Source: Olsenella sp. (GTDB lineage Bacteria; Actinomycetota; Coriobacteriia; Coriobacteriales; Atopobiaceae). Taken from it: a stretch of 64,000 bases of DNA. The position numbers were made by a program, and so were the translations under genes. The notes beneath the pieces are model-generated. The model was given only the letters and a program-made list of their open reading frames with translations. It was not told where the DNA came from and searched no databases. Numbering within the stretch: the first letter of the stretch is position 1; every line of letters begins with the position of its first letter. Location of the stretch: positions 19,254-83,253 of the forward strand of contig JALCMG010000011.1 in NCBI GenBank assembly GCA_022648325.1, read 5' to 3'. Below are positions 10,066 to 19,255 of the stretch, in pieces.

Positions 10066-11627
10066 CTAGCGCTTTCGGCGAGAACGGTGCCCGCCGCCGC
10101 CCGCGCGCCCGCCACCCGTGCGCTGACGCGGACGCTCCGGCCGCACTAGGCACTTTGGCCCGTAGCCGATGAGGTCCTCTCGGTGCGCGCGATGCAGCGC
10201 CTCCACAACCAGGTCGTAGTTCTTGGGGACACGGTACTGGATCAGCGCACGCTGCATGGCCTTCTCGTGCGGGTTCGTGGGGCAGTAGACGTGCTTCATG
10301 GTGCGCGGGTCGAGTCCCGTGTAGTAGATGCGGGTGCTCACCGTCGACGGAGTGGGGTAGAAGTCGCTCACCTGCTCGGGGTTGTAACCCAGGTCGCGGC
10401 AGAACTCCGCCAGCTTGACGGTGCCCTCCATCGTGGAGCCCGGATGCGAGCTCATGAGGTAGGGCACCACGTACTGCTCCTTGCCGCACTCGCGCGAGGC
10501 CTTCTCGAACTCGTGGACAAAGCGCTCGTAGACGTCGTTCGAGGGCTTTCCCATCACGCGCAGGTTGGGGCAGGGCTCAGGCGCTAGGCAGCGGCGGTCA
10601 ACGCAGGCGCCGGCCTTGGCCTGCTTGGGGCAGGTGGGCTGCATGAAGTCGGCTGTGGGGCCGCCCACGTCGTTGACGTAGGGCAGCTCGTAGACCGCGT
10701 CGAGCTCCGGCGTGGTAAGCGGCTTTGTGGGCGGGTTCTGTATCACGCATGCGCCGTGGTCGTACTCCTCGACCAGGGGGTGCGAGAGGTACGGGTTGAG
10801 GTTTCTGCGCTGGATGCCAAAGCTGCGGGCGTACTCGGTCTTGTCGGCGCGCATCGCCTCCCAGGTGGGGAGGGTCACCGGGTCCACGCATTGCTCGGTT
10901 GTTCTCGCGCGATAGACCGTGCCCGCAATCCAGCTGATGTCGTGGACGTCTACGCCGCCGTCGAGCGCGTCGGCAATCTCGACGATGGAGCGCTCGCCCA
11001 TGCCGTAGGCGATGAGGTCGGCGCCGGAGTCCAGAAGGATCGAGCGCTTGAGCGAATCGGATCAGTAGTCGTAGTGCGCAAGGCGGCGCAGCGACGCCTC
11101 GATGCCGCCGAGCACGATGGGCACGTGCTTGTACGTACGGCGGATGAGGTTGCCATAGACCACGTCCGCGTGGTCGGGGCGCAGGCCCATCTTGCCGCCG
11201 GGGGAGTAGAAGTCCTTGGGGCGACGGTGCTTGGCGACGGTGTAGTGGTTGACCATCGAGTCCATGTTGCCGCTGCACGCGAGAAACGCCAGGCGGGCTC
11301 GCCCAGGACGGTGACGCTTGCCGGGTCGCGCCAGTCGGGCTGGGCAATGACGCCCACCTTGTAGCCGTGGAACCCGAGCACCCGCGTGATGATGGCGCAG
11401 GCAAAGGAGGGGTGGTCGACGTAGGCGTCGCCGCTCACAAAGACAAAGTCGCACTGGTCCCAGCCGCGCGCGTCCATGTCTGCGCGCGAGACGGGGAGAA
11501 AAACCGAGCGGTCCGGGTCGCGGTGCTCCGGGTGGTGCCATGCCGCGTTCCACTGGCCGTGATGCTCGTGGTTCGCCCGCGTGTGGTCGTTCCCGTGCTG
11601 GCGCGGCCTGTGCATCTTCTCGTCCAT
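10066..11627 (-). pseudogene. ygiQ: Broken YgiQ-type radical SAM protein gene (UPF0313)
   Basis: Conceptual translation gives a protein of the YgiQ family: N-terminal segment with [20 protein letters not shown], a central [17 protein letters not shown] and [15 protein letters not shown], and a C-terminal half with PCPNLRVMG and LMSSHPGSTM. Two lesions break it. Near 11285-11310 the reading frame must shift between LGEP and RLAFL. At 11062-11064 an in-frame TGA stands where homologues have Trp (HYDYW-SD). The likely original start is ATG at 11627 with AAGAGGG upstream. Two independent lesions argue for a true pseudogene, but sequencing error has not been excluded. The family is a radical SAM protein of uncertain function. 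Confidence 0.85.
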
Positions 11628-11838
11628 GTGCCCTCTTTTCTCTTCCGTGACCACCCAGTGTAGTAGACGGCCAGCTCAAACGACCGCGCACATCGGTTGC
11701 ACCGCGTATGCACGTTACGTTATGAATCTGCTGAATCTGCTAACGGGGTGTCAGTAACGTGTAACCTTCCAGCGAGGACACCACGTTTGGTTGCATCGGG
11801 TATGATTCTCTGGCCAGCTATCGAAAGGTGACGCCTAC

Positions 11839-12885
11839 ATGGTCAGCTTCCCTCAATTTGTCGCGGCCGTTCAGACCAACCCGTTCCTCGCTTTGGTCAT
11901 GGTCCTTGTCATTGGGACCATCTTCGTGAATGGCGCGACGGATGCCGCGAACGCCATCGCCGAGCCCGTTGGCACGCGTGCCATCGGCGTTAACCAGGCA
12001 ATCGCCATGAGCGTGGTGTGCAACTTCGTCGGCCTTATCGGCATGACGCTCATCTCCACCGCGGTCGCCAACACCATGAGCGGGATGGTCGACTTTGGCG
12101 GAGACGCCCATGCCGCCCTCATTGCCCTCGCCGCCGCTACCGTGGGCATTGTGACCTGGGCATCCATCGCTTGGGTCTTTGGCGTCCCCACCTCGGAGAG
12201 CCACGCGCTCATCGCCGGCCTCACCGGTGCCGCGCTCGCCGCTCACGGCGGCCTCGATGGCGTGAACATGGGCGAGTGGGTCAAGGTCATCTACGGCCTG
12301 GTGCTCTCGACGGTCCTGGGCTACGGTGCCGGCTGGGCGATTTCCAAAGCAATACCCGTGATCTTCCGTCAGGCGGACCGGCGCCGCATGAACAGCATCT
12401 TCAAGAAGTGGCAGGTCGTCGGCGCGGCGGGCATGGCCACCATGCATGGTGCCCAGGACGGCCAGAAGTTCATGTCCACCGCCATGATGGCCGTGCTCCT
12501 CTCGCAGGGGATGTCGGTCGAAGGGGCGCAGTTCCCGCTGTGGATCGAGGTCATTTGCGCGGCTGCCATGGCCATTGGAACCGCCATCGGAGGCAAGCGC
12601 ATCATCAAGAAGGTTGGCATGGAGATGGTCTCGCTCGAGCAGTACCAGGGCTTCGCCGCCTCGGTGAGCGCCACGGCCTCGCTGCTCATCGCCACCCTCA
12701 CCGGCCTGCCCGTCTCGACCACCCATACCTCCACGGCCGCCATGATGGGCGCGGGTGCCGCCAAGAACGTCCGCTCCGTTAACTGGGGCGTTGCCAAGGA
12801 GATGGTCCTTGCCTGGGTCTTCACGTTCCCCGGCTGCGGCCTTATCGGATTTCTGCTCACCAAGCTCTTCCTCGTCGTGTTCTAA
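11839..12885 (+). CDS. pit: PiT family inorganic phosphate transporter
   Basis: 348 residues, almost wholly hydrophobic, with the two PiT signature repeats. The first is GATDAANAIAEPVGTRA near residue 33; the second is GAQDGQKFMSTAMM near residue 204 with VSTTHTSTAAMMG later. It is an integral membrane low-affinity phosphate (metal-phosphate) symporter. Only 9 bp separate it from the DUF47/PhoU-like gene, the standard Pit accessory pairing, and one terminator at 13546 closes the pair. The start ATG 11839 follows GAAAGGTG. Confidence 0.93.
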   Translation: MVSFPQFVAAVQTNPFLALVMVLVIGTIFVNGATDAANAIAEPVGTRAIGVNQAIAMSVVCNFVGLIGMTLISTAVANTMSGMVDFGGDAHAALIALAAATVGIVTWASIAWVFGVPTSESHALIAGLTGAALAAHGGLDGVNMGEWVKVIYGLVLSTVLGYGAGWAISKAIPVIFRQADRRRMNSIFKKWQVVGAAGMATMHGAQDGQKFMSTAMMAVLLSQGMSVEGAQFPLWIEVICAAAMAIGTAIGGKRIIKKVGMEMVSLEQYQGFAASVSATASLLIATLTGLPVSTTHTSTAAMMGAGAAKNVRSVNWGVAKEMVLAWVFTFPGCGLIGFLLTKLFLVVF

Positions 12886-12894
12886 GGAGAACCC

Positions 12895-13515
12895 ATGCCC
12901 CGTGCCAAAAAAGAGGACATCTTCTACACCCTGCTCAAGGACTTTGCCGCGCGCATTGACGACGCGGCCGAGGAGTACGTGAAGATCATCACGAACTTCC
13001 CCGAGACCACTTCGGAGATCCCGCAGATGAAGGTCTTCGAGAACAAGTGCGACGAGAAGGTCAAGCACATCATGGAGGAGCTCTACTCGTCCTTCGTGAC
13101 GCCCATCGAGCGCTCCGACATCAACGACCTTGCGCTTGCCATGGACGACATCGTCGACCTCATGAACACGATTTCCTCGGGCTTGGACCTCTTCAACGTG
13201 AACGAGATGCGCAAGGAGGGTCCGCAGATGGCCAACCTCACGCTCACTGCGGTGAAGGACATCCATGTGATGATCGACCACCTGCCGGACTACAAGAAGG
13301 ACCCGCTGGTCATGGAGAAGGCCATCGCCGTTGGTCACATCGAGGACGAGGGCGACCTGGTTTACCAGAACGCGCTGCGGCGCCTGTTCCAGGAGGAGCC
13401 CAACGGGCGCTATACCGTCACGTGGACGCGGCTTTTCGACCAGATGGAGAACCTGCTCGACGCGTGCGACAACACCGCTGGCGTGGTGCGCTCGGTGGTG
13501 CTCAAGGGCGCGTAG
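12895..13515 (+). CDS. DUF47 (PhoU-like) Pit accessory protein
   Basis: 206 residues, highly charged and predicted all-helical, matching the DUF47/TIGR00153 family: N-terminal FYTLLKDFAARIDDAAEEYVKI and central MEELYSSFVTPIERSDINDLALAMDDIVD. These cytosolic PhoU-like proteins accompany PiT transporters and are needed for, or control, their activity. It begins 9 bp after pit (AAGGAG lies inside the gap) and ends just before a strong terminator, so it is the last gene of a two-gene operon. Confidence 0.92.
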   Translation: MPRAKKEDIFYTLLKDFAARIDDAAEEYVKIITNFPETTSEIPQMKVFENKCDEKVKHIMEELYSSFVTPIERSDINDLALAMDDIVDLMNTISSGLDLFNVNEMRKEGPQMANLTLTAVKDIHVMIDHLPDYKKDPLVMEKAIAVGHIEDEGDLVYQNALRRLFQEEPNGRYTVTWTRLFDQMENLLDACDNTAGVVRSVVLKGA

Positions 13516-13545
13516 AGCCTGTTCTACTTGCTTTTTCGGTATGCT

Positions 13546-13580
13546 CCTCCGGCGACGTATTTGCCGCCGGAGGTTTTTTT
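13546..13580 (+). terminator. Rho-independent terminator of pit-DUF47 operon
   Basis: Perfect 9-bp stem CCTCCGGCG/CGCCGGAGG followed by seven T residues, 30 bp after the DUF47 stop. Confidence 0.93.
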
Positions 13581-14030
13581 ATCGGAGTTGTGGGGGACGC
13601 CTGGCTGGGTTGGCTTTTGCCGATGGCTTTCAAAGCGGATTTCCGGGTGGCTGCCACACAAAACCACTCTATCGAACGGATTTTCTCCCGCCGCTGCATA
13701 AAAAGGCGCTATCCCACAACGGTATCGGCGGTTTGATATCAAATATCAAACTACATATGCATTGAACAAAATATTGGATTAAAAATATACAGAAATATGC
13801 AAGAGTGGTTTCGCAATTGATATTGAAGTCCAAAATTGACTGTTAGATAGAGCGTTTTTGTGCAGAGGATTCGGTTTTGCTGTTAGATAGAGCGTTTTGT
13901 GCATCGCTCCAGTGCCGCTCCTTTGGATTCTTCGTTCCGAGCGCTCGCGTTTGCGGAAGTGCGAGACCCCCGTCCCGGTGCCATCTTCAGATGCATTGCC
14001 TATGCCGTCCCCTTCGTGGTCTTTTGATAA
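13581..14030. other. Gene-free region with long hairpin and direct repeat
   Basis: Holds a possible long imperfect hairpin bounded by GTTGTGGG (13587) and CCCACAAC (ending 13720), an AT-rich segment with a TTTGATATCAAA palindrome near 13733, and two direct copies of a 24-25 nt sequence starting CTGTTAGATAGAGCG at 13840 and 13880. No plausible gene. The low GC contrasts with the neighbours. Confidence 0.6.
13840..13903 (+). repeat. Direct repeat of about 24 bp, two copies 40 bp apart
   Basis: Copies start at 13840 and 13880; both run CTGTTAGATAGAGCG then a T-rich run and GTGCA, differing by one T. Meaning unknown; they may be regulator half-sites or remains of a mobile element end. Confidence 0.8.
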
Positions 14031-14064
14031 CTGTCTTGTCAGATGGAAAGACAGAGTGCATACT
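14031..14064 (+). promoter_or_regulatory. Candidate nad operon promoter with NiaR-type operator
   Basis: Inverted repeat CTGTCTT (14031-14037) and AAGACAG (14048-14054) overlaps a promoter-like pair TTGTCA (14036-14041) and CATACT (14059-14064) with a 17-bp spacer. It sits 37 bp upstream of nadA, whose operon ends in a NiaR-like repressor gene, so an autoregulatory operator is plausible. Not proven. Confidence 0.5.
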
Positions 14065-14100
14065 GTCGCACCAGTTACCACGCCAACCAAGGGGAGCATC

Positions 14101-15042
14101 GTGGAGGAAGACCAACCAAGGCGCGACGCAGAGGGGCTTGCCGAGAAGGTCGAGCGGCTCAAGCGCGAAAGGGGCGCAGTGGTTCTTGCGCACTACTACG
14201 TGCCCGCCGAGACTCAGCGCCTTGCAGACTACGTGGGCGACTCGTTCTACCTGGCCCGTCTCGCCAAGACCCTCGACGTGCCGGTCTTCGTGCTGTGCGG
14301 CGTCTCGTTTATGGCCGAGAGCGTGAAGCTCCTTAATCCCGCGCGCCGCGTCCTCATGCCCGAGCCCGCGGCGGACTGCCCCATGGCCCACATGGTGCGT
14401 CGCGAGGACGTCGACCGCGTGCGCGCCGAGGTAGAGGACCTCGCCGTCGTGGCCTACGTCAACACCACCGCCGAGGTCAAGCGCTGGGCAGACGTGTGCG
14501 TGACCTCCTCCAACGCCATCAAGGTTGTGCGCGAGCTCCCCGAGAAGAACGTCCTCTTCATCCCCGACGTGAACCTTGGCCGCTACGTGGCGGAGCAGGT
14601 GCCCGAGAAGAACGTGATTCTCAACCGCGGCTACTGCCCCACGCACAACAAGATTGGCGTCGCGCAGGTCGAGGCGCTCGAGCTGGCGCATCCGGACGCG
14701 CTGGTGCTGGCACACCCCGAGTGCACGCGCGAGGTGCTCGACGAGGCAGACTTCATCGGCTCCACCAAGCAGATCATCGAGCGCATTGCCGCAGGTGACG
14801 AGCGCGAGTTCATCGTTCTTACCGTGGTTGGCGTCGCCGCAGAGATCGCGCGCCGCACCGAGGGACAGGGCAAGCGAGTCTTCTTCCCCGAGCCGGCGCC
14901 CGTGTGCCCCAACATGGCCATGGTCACGCCCGAGAAGCTCCTGGCCTGCCTTGGGAACATGACGGGGGAGGTCGCGCTGCCGGAAGACCCGCAGCGCGCT
15001 GTCGAGCCGCTTGAGCGCATGCTCGAGCTGGCGGGGAGGTGA
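14101..15042 (+). CDS. nadA: Quinolinate synthase A
   Basis: 313 residues. Condenses iminoaspartate with dihydroxyacetone phosphate to quinolinate using a [4Fe-4S] cluster. The three expected cluster cysteines are visible in CGVSFMAES (about residue 66), GYCPTHNK (about 179) and VCPNM (about 269); the substrate-binding HYYVPAE and SSNAIKV are also present. GTG at 14101 is preferred because AAGGGGAG stands just upstream and the family normally has about 300-350 residues; an open frame continues upstream without homology. First gene of nadA-nadB-nadC-niaR, with nadB 5 bp downstream. Confidence 0.93.
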   Translation: MEEDQPRRDAEGLAEKVERLKRERGAVVLAHYYVPAETQRLADYVGDSFYLARLAKTLDVPVFVLCGVSFMAESVKLLNPARRVLMPEPAADCPMAHMVRREDVDRVRAEVEDLAVVAYVNTTAEVKRWADVCVTSSNAIKVVRELPEKNVLFIPDVNLGRYVAEQVPEKNVILNRGYCPTHNKIGVAQVEALELAHPDALVLAHPECTREVLDEADFIGSTKQIIERIAAGDEREFIVLTVVGVAAEIARRTEGQGKRVFFPEPAPVCPNMAMVTPEKLLACLGNMTGEVALPEDPQRAVEPLERMLELAGR

Positions 15043-15047
15043 GCGGC

Positions 15048-16289
15048 ATGGCAAGCACTGTCGTTGTGGAAAGGCCTGCTCAGCCAGCCGACGAGGCAAG
15101 GGCCCAGCAGCCTCGTGCGCTTACGAGCGACGTCGTTATCGTGGGCTGTGGCGTGGCCGGGCTCTACTCGGCGCTCAACCTGTCGCGCGCGCTGCGCGTG
15201 ACCATGATCTGCAAGGAGGACCTCGAGAGCTGCGACTCGATGCTCGCCCAAGGCGGCATCTGCGTGATGCGCGACCGCGACGACTACGACTCGTGGTTCT
15301 ATGACACCATGCGCGCCGGCCACGGCGAGTGCCGTGCCCAGAGCGTCGACACCATGATCTGGTCCAGCCGAGACGTGATAGCAGACCTCGTGCGCCTGGG
15401 CGTGGAGTTTGACCGCACGCCCGACGGCGGCTACGACTACACCCGCGAGGGTGCCCACTCACGCCCGCGCATCCTCCACCACGCCGACGTCACCGGGAAA
15501 GAGATCACAACCAAGCTGCTTGCGCAGGTACGCCTGCTCCCCAACGTCGAGATTCGCGAGCACGTGTGCATGGACGACCTCCTCGTGGAGGGCGGCTCCT
15601 GCGTGGGCGTCGTTGCGCACGACGCGCACGGCCGGCGCCTCGAGCTGCGCGCACGCGACGTCATTCTCGCCACGGGCGGCGTCGGCGGCCTCTACGAGCG
15701 CTCCACGAACTTCCCGTGCCTCACGGGCGACGGCTGCCGCGTGGCGGCGGCACATGGCGTGACGCTCGACCACATGGACTACGTGCAGATTCACCCCACA
15801 TCGCTCTACACCGAGAAGCCCGGGCGAGCCTTCCTCATCTCGGAGAGCTGCCGCGGCGAGGGCGCCATCCTTATCAACGCCGCGGGCAAGCGCTTCTGCG
15901 ACGAGCTCCAGCCGCGCGACGTGGTCTCGATGGCGATCTACGACCAGATGGAGCGCGAGGGGTCGCGCTACGTGCGCCTGTCGTTTGAGCGCGTTCCGGA
16001 GGATGTCATCTGCGGGCACTTTGCCCACATCTGGCAGCGCTGCCTGGAGGAGGGCTTCGACATTCGCCATGAGCCCATCCCCGTGGTGCCCGCGCAGCAC
16101 TACCTCATGGGCGGCATTCACGTGGACGAAAACTCCGAGACCAGCCTGCCGCACCTGTATGCGGCCGGCGAGACAAGCTGCAACGGCGTGCACGGCGCCA
16201 ACCGCCTGGCGAGCAACTCGCTTCTCGAGAGCCTCGTCTTCTCTCGGCTGGCCGCACGCAACATCGTGAGAGAAAGGCATGCCGCATGA
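15048..16289 (+). CDS. nadB: L-aspartate oxidase
   Basis: 413 residues. FAD enzyme that oxidises L-aspartate to iminoaspartate for NadA. The N-terminal dinucleotide motif VIVGCGVAGLYSA is preceded by about 25 weakly conserved residues. Other family signs are GGICVMRDRDDYDS, HSRPRILHHADVTG, QIHPTSLY and the C-terminal GETSCNGVHGANRLASNSLLE. It ends right after this FAD-binding segment and so lacks the helical C-terminal domain of the roughly 540-residue E. coli enzyme; short forms are known in other anaerobes. ATG at 15048 has GGGGAGG at good spacing; a GTG at 15039 would leave none. Its stop overlaps nadC by 4 bp. Confidence 0.93.
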   Translation: MASTVVVERPAQPADEARAQQPRALTSDVVIVGCGVAGLYSALNLSRALRVTMICKEDLESCDSMLAQGGICVMRDRDDYDSWFYDTMRAGHGECRAQSVDTMIWSSRDVIADLVRLGVEFDRTPDGGYDYTREGAHSRPRILHHADVTGKEITTKLLAQVRLLPNVEIREHVCMDDLLVEGGSCVGVVAHDAHGRRLELRARDVILATGGVGGLYERSTNFPCLTGDGCRVAAAHGVTLDHMDYVQIHPTSLYTEKPGRAFLISESCRGEGAILINAAGKRFCDELQPRDVVSMAIYDQMEREGSRYVRLSFERVPEDVICGHFAHIWQRCLEEGFDIRHEPIPVVPAQHYLMGGIHVDENSETSLPHLYAAGETSCNGVHGANRLASNSLLESLVFSRLAARNIVRERHAA

Positions 16290-17149
16290 ACTCGGTAACG
16301 CTAAAGCTGCAGGCCGAGCCGCTTATCCTCTCGGCCCTTCGCGAGGATATCACCAGCGAGGACGTCACAACGGCGTCCGTGATAGGGGAGGCCGCCACGG
16401 GCGAGGTGCGCCTCATCGCCAAGGAGGACGGCGTCATCTGCGGACTGGACGTGTTTGCGCGGACCTTCGATCTCATCGACCCCACGGCAACCTGTGAGTT
16501 CTCCGTTGAGGAGGGCGAAGACGTCACCGCAGGTCAGGATCTTGGGTGCGTGCGCGCCCACGTGCGAGCGCTTCTCTCGGGCGAGCGTGTGGCGCTCAAC
16601 TTCCTGCAGCGGATGAGCGGCATTGCAACGGCGGCGCGCAGAATGTCCGCGCTCTTCTCGGGCACGCGCACGCGCCTGGTCGACACGCGCAAGACCTGCC
16701 CCAACATGCGCGTCTTCGAGAAGGAGGCGGTGCGTGTGGGCGGCGCCGGCAACCACCGCTACAACCTCTCCGACGGCGTGCTCCTCAAGGACAACCACAT
16801 CGACGCAGCCGGGGGAGTGGCTGCGGCCGTTGCGGCTGCCCGTGCGTACGCGCCCTTCGTGCGCAAGATCGAGGTGGAAGTCGAGACGATCGCGCAGGTC
16901 CGCGAGGCCGTGGCCGCCGGCGCCGACATCATCATGCTCGATAACATGGACCTGGACGCCATGCGCGAGGCAATCCGCGTGATCGATGGAGCCGCCGAGG
17001 TGGAGGTCTCGGGCAACGTCACGATGGAGCGAGCGGCGAGCCTCGCCGACCTGGGTGTGGACTACGTCTCGTCCGGAGCGCTCACCCACTCCGCGCCCAT
17101 CCTCGACCTCTCGCTTAAGCACCTCACCGTGACCTCCAATCCAGGCTAG
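16286..17149 (+). CDS. nadC: Nicotinate-nucleotide diphosphorylase (carboxylating)
   Basis: 287 residues, the usual length for quinolinate phosphoribosyltransferase, which turns quinolinate and PRPP into nicotinate mononucleotide. Visible motifs: REDITSEDVTT near the start, ERVALNFLQRMSGIAT, DTRKTCPNMRVFEKEAVRVGG (PRPP/quinolinate site), NHRYNLSDGVLLKDNH and EVEVE. ATGA overlap with nadB gives translational coupling. It completes the aspartate-to-NaMN route encoded by this operon. Confidence 0.95.
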   Translation: MNSVTLKLQAEPLILSALREDITSEDVTTASVIGEAATGEVRLIAKEDGVICGLDVFARTFDLIDPTATCEFSVEEGEDVTAGQDLGCVRAHVRALLSGERVALNFLQRMSGIATAARRMSALFSGTRTRLVDTRKTCPNMRVFEKEAVRVGGAGNHRYNLSDGVLLKDNHIDAAGGVAAAVAAARAYAPFVRKIEVEVETIAQVREAVAAGADIIMLDNMDLDAMREAIRVIDGAAEVEVSGNVTMERAASLADLGVDYVSSGALTHSAPILDLSLKHLTVTSNPG

Positions 17150-17159
17150 GCTGAGGTGC

Positions 17160-17690
17160 ATGGGCGGAGAAGATCGCAGGGCAAAGATCGTCGCGCTCCT
17201 CGGCAGTGCCGGGGGGCCGGTCTCTGGTGGCCAGCTGGCGCGCGAGCTTGGCGTGAGCCGACAGGTCATCGTGCAGGACGTCGCGCTTCTCAGGCGCAGC
17301 GGCGTCGAGCTGGAGTCCACCCACCGCGGCTACGTGCTGCGCAGGCACACCGCCCCGCGCCGCATCTTCAAGGTGCGCCATACCGAGGAGCAGATGGAAG
17401 ACGAGCTCAACCTCATCGTCGACCTGGGCGGAACCGTGGAGGACGTGGTGGTGAACCACCGCACCTACGGGGTCATCTCCGTGCCGCTCAACGTGTCCAG
17501 TCGACGCGACGTGGCACGCTACCTGGCGGACATCGCGTCGAGCAGGTCGACGCCCCTCTCGCGTGTGACTTCCGGCTACCACTTCCACCACGTGAGCGCT
17601 CCTTCCGAGGAGGTTCTGGACGAGATTGGCGCGGCCCTCGCAGAGCGCGGGTACCTGGTGGACCGCCTTCCATACGAGACCGTGGAATGA
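17160..17690 (+). CDS. niaR: NiaR-type niacin-responsive repressor (HTH_11 + 3H domain)
   Basis: 176 residues. An N-terminal winged helix (about residues 5-60, GGQLARELGVSRQVIVQDVALLR) is followed by a 3H domain carrying the three histidine sites FKVRHTEEQ, VVNHRTYG and GYHFHHV. NiaR proteins bind nicotinic acid through this metal-containing domain and repress NAD synthesis or niacin uptake genes. Last gene of the nad operon, 10 bp after nadC; it probably acts on the dyad at 14031. Its stop codon is the first part of a family C palindrome. Confidence 0.92.
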   Translation: MGGEDRRAKIVALLGSAGGPVSGGQLARELGVSRQVIVQDVALLRRSGVELESTHRGYVLRRHTAPRRIFKVRHTEEQMEDELNLIVDLGGTVEDVVVNHRTYGVISVPLNVSSRRDVARYLADIASSRSTPLSRVTSGYHFHHVSAPSEEVLDEIGAALAERGYLVDRLPYETVE

Positions 17691-17715
17691 GACAAAGGGA
17701 CAGTCCCTTTGTCTC
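17689..17715. repeat. Family C palindrome, copy 2 of 6
   Basis: Identical arms to the copy at 8884. The last two bases of the niaR stop codon are its first two bases. Confidence 0.95.
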
Positions 17716-17760
17716 ATCCGGCGTCAGCCGGCACGGCTTAGCCCTTTTCGTACCCATAAC

Positions 17761-17830
17761 GTGTACAATTTGGCAAAACATTTCGATAAAATACCAGTTA
17801 GCATTTCTCGCGCGATGCCAAATTATACAC
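17761..17830. repeat. Family A hairpin, stem type GTGTAYAATTTGGCA
   Basis: 70-bp element. 15-nt arms (17761-17775 and 17816-17830) pair at 14 of 15 positions, with ACCAGTTAGC at the centre. It fills part of the 335-bp gap between niaR and ilvE; the rest of that gap shows nothing recognisable. Confidence 0.85.
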
Positions 17831-18025
17831 ATTGCAGCTCTTGGGATGAGAAGAGAGGTTCGCCCTGCGCCTCTCTGCGCCTCCCTGCGTTCCTCTCTGC
17901 CGTGTTGGTCCTTTGTTCCCTTTGTTACAAGCTCCGCAATGATTGCGACCAGCTGGTTTCAGCGTCCTAATCTGGTTGAACGCACGCCAGCACCTGCGCG
18001 CGAATCGGACGAGAGGGGAATACCA

Positions 18026-19063
18026 ATGGAGAAGAAGGACATCGACTGGGGTAGCCTCGGCTTTGCCTACATGCATACCGACTACAGTTACGTCTCGAAC
18101 TACAAGGACGGCGCCTGGGACGAGGGCACGCTCACGCCCGACCACACCGTCACGCTCTCCGAGTGCGCCGGGCTTCTCCACTACTGCCAGGAGGTCTTCG
18201 AGGGCCTCAAGGCTTACACCACCAAGTGCGGCGACATCGTCTGCTTCCGTCCGGACCAGAACGCCGAGCGCATGTACAACTCCGCTAAGCGCATCTGCAT
18301 GCCGCCGTTCCCCAAGGGCCGCTTTGTCAAGGCGGTCGAGGAGGTCGTCAAGGCGAACGCCGCCTACGTCCCGCCCTTCGGCTCTGGTGCCACCCTCTAC
18401 ATCCGCCCGTTCATGTTCGCGACCGGTGACGTCATTGGCGTGAAGCCCGCCACCGAGTACCAGTTCCGCATCCTCGTGACGCCCGTCGGCCCGTACTACA
18501 AGGGCGGCGTGCACCCCGTCAAGCTGCAGGTCTCCAAGTTTGACCGCGCCGCGCCCCACGGCACCGGCAACATCAAGGCCGGCCTCAACTACGCCATGAG
18601 CCTCTACCCCAGCGTCGAGGCGCACAGCAAGGGCTACGCGGACAACATGTTCCTCGACCCCAAGACCCGCACGTACGTCGAGGAGTCCGGCGGCGCCAAC
18701 ATCCTCTTCGTCAAGGAGGACGGCACCCTCGTCGTGCCGCAGTCCTTCACCGACTCCATCCTGCCTTCCGTCACGCGCCGCTCGCTGGTCGACGTGGCCG
18801 AGAAGATGCTGGGCATGAAGGTCGAGCAACGCCCCGTCAAGTTCCAGGAGATCCTGGACAACGAGTTCGTCGAGGCCGGCATGTGCGGCACCGCCGCCGT
18901 CATCTCGCCCGTGGGTGAGGTCGACAACGACGACGTCCACTACGTCTTCAAGAGCGGCATGGAGAATGTTGGCCCCGTCATGAAGGAGCTGCGCGAGACG
19001 CTCACCGGCATCCAGTCTGGCGAGATCGAGGACCAGTTTGGGTGGGTCCACAAGATCTGCTAG
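18026..19063 (+). CDS. ilvE: Branched-chain amino acid aminotransferase
   Basis: 345 residues, PLP fold type IV. It transfers amino groups between branched-chain amino acids and 2-oxoglutarate. The PLP lysine is in GTGNIKAGLNYAMSL (about residue 188); HYCQEVFEGLKAY, RPFMFATGD and VEAGMCGTAAVISP are family signatures of the longer (BCAT class, about 340-360 residue) enzymes. ATG 18026 has GAGAGGGGAA upstream; the longer open frame reading through from 17156 runs over niaR in another frame and is not real. A long hairpin follows the stop. Confidence 0.94.
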   Translation: MEKKDIDWGSLGFAYMHTDYSYVSNYKDGAWDEGTLTPDHTVTLSECAGLLHYCQEVFEGLKAYTTKCGDIVCFRPDQNAERMYNSAKRICMPPFPKGRFVKAVEEVVKANAAYVPPFGSGATLYIRPFMFATGDVIGVKPATEYQFRILVTPVGPYYKGGVHPVKLQVSKFDRAAPHGTGNIKAGLNYAMSLYPSVEAHSKGYADNMFLDPKTRTYVEESGGANILFVKEDGTLVVPQSFTDSILPSVTRRSLVDVAEKMLGMKVEQRPVKFQEILDNEFVEAGMCGTAAVISPVGEVDNDDVHYVFKSGMENVGPVMKELRETLTGIQSGEIEDQFGWVHKIC

Positions 19064-19082
19064 TCACCAGGTACGTGTAGGC

Positions 19083-19145
19083 CGGAGGCCGGTTTCCTAC
19101 GAGAAGTGCGCTGCGCGGAACTTCTCTACGGAAACCGGCCTTCGG
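19083..19145. terminator. Strong hairpin after ilvE
   Basis: GGCCGGTTTCC pairs with GGAAACCGGCC, with an inner GAGAAGT/ACTTCTC helix. No T tract follows, so Rho-independent termination is not certain; it stands between the convergent ilvE and gpmA genes. Confidence 0.6.
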
Positions 19146-19154
19146 CGTATCTGT

Positions 19155-19181
19155 GAGACAAAGGGACAGTCCCTTTGTCTC
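19155..19181. repeat. Family C palindrome, copy 3 of 6
   Basis: Same arms as the copy at 8884; located between the ilvE hairpin and the gpmA terminator. Confidence 0.95.
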
Positions 19182-19196
19182 ATTATCCCGCGGCAC

Positions 19197-19231
19197 AAAA
19201 AATCCCCCGGCGACGAGAGCCGCCGGGGGAC
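19197..19231 (-). terminator. Rho-independent terminator of gpmA
   Basis: Read on the minus strand: stem CCCCCGGCG/CGCCGGGGG then ATTTTTT, 25 bp after the gpmA stop. Confidence 0.9.
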
Positions 19232-19255
19232 ACAAGACTGCGATGGCAGCCAGAC

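Noticed and set aside
11818..13338. 506-codon minus-strand open frame opposite pit and DUF47
   Set aside because: His/Asp/Gly-rich composition is the antisense shadow of high-GC genes; the plus-strand genes have clear family motifs and ribosome sites.
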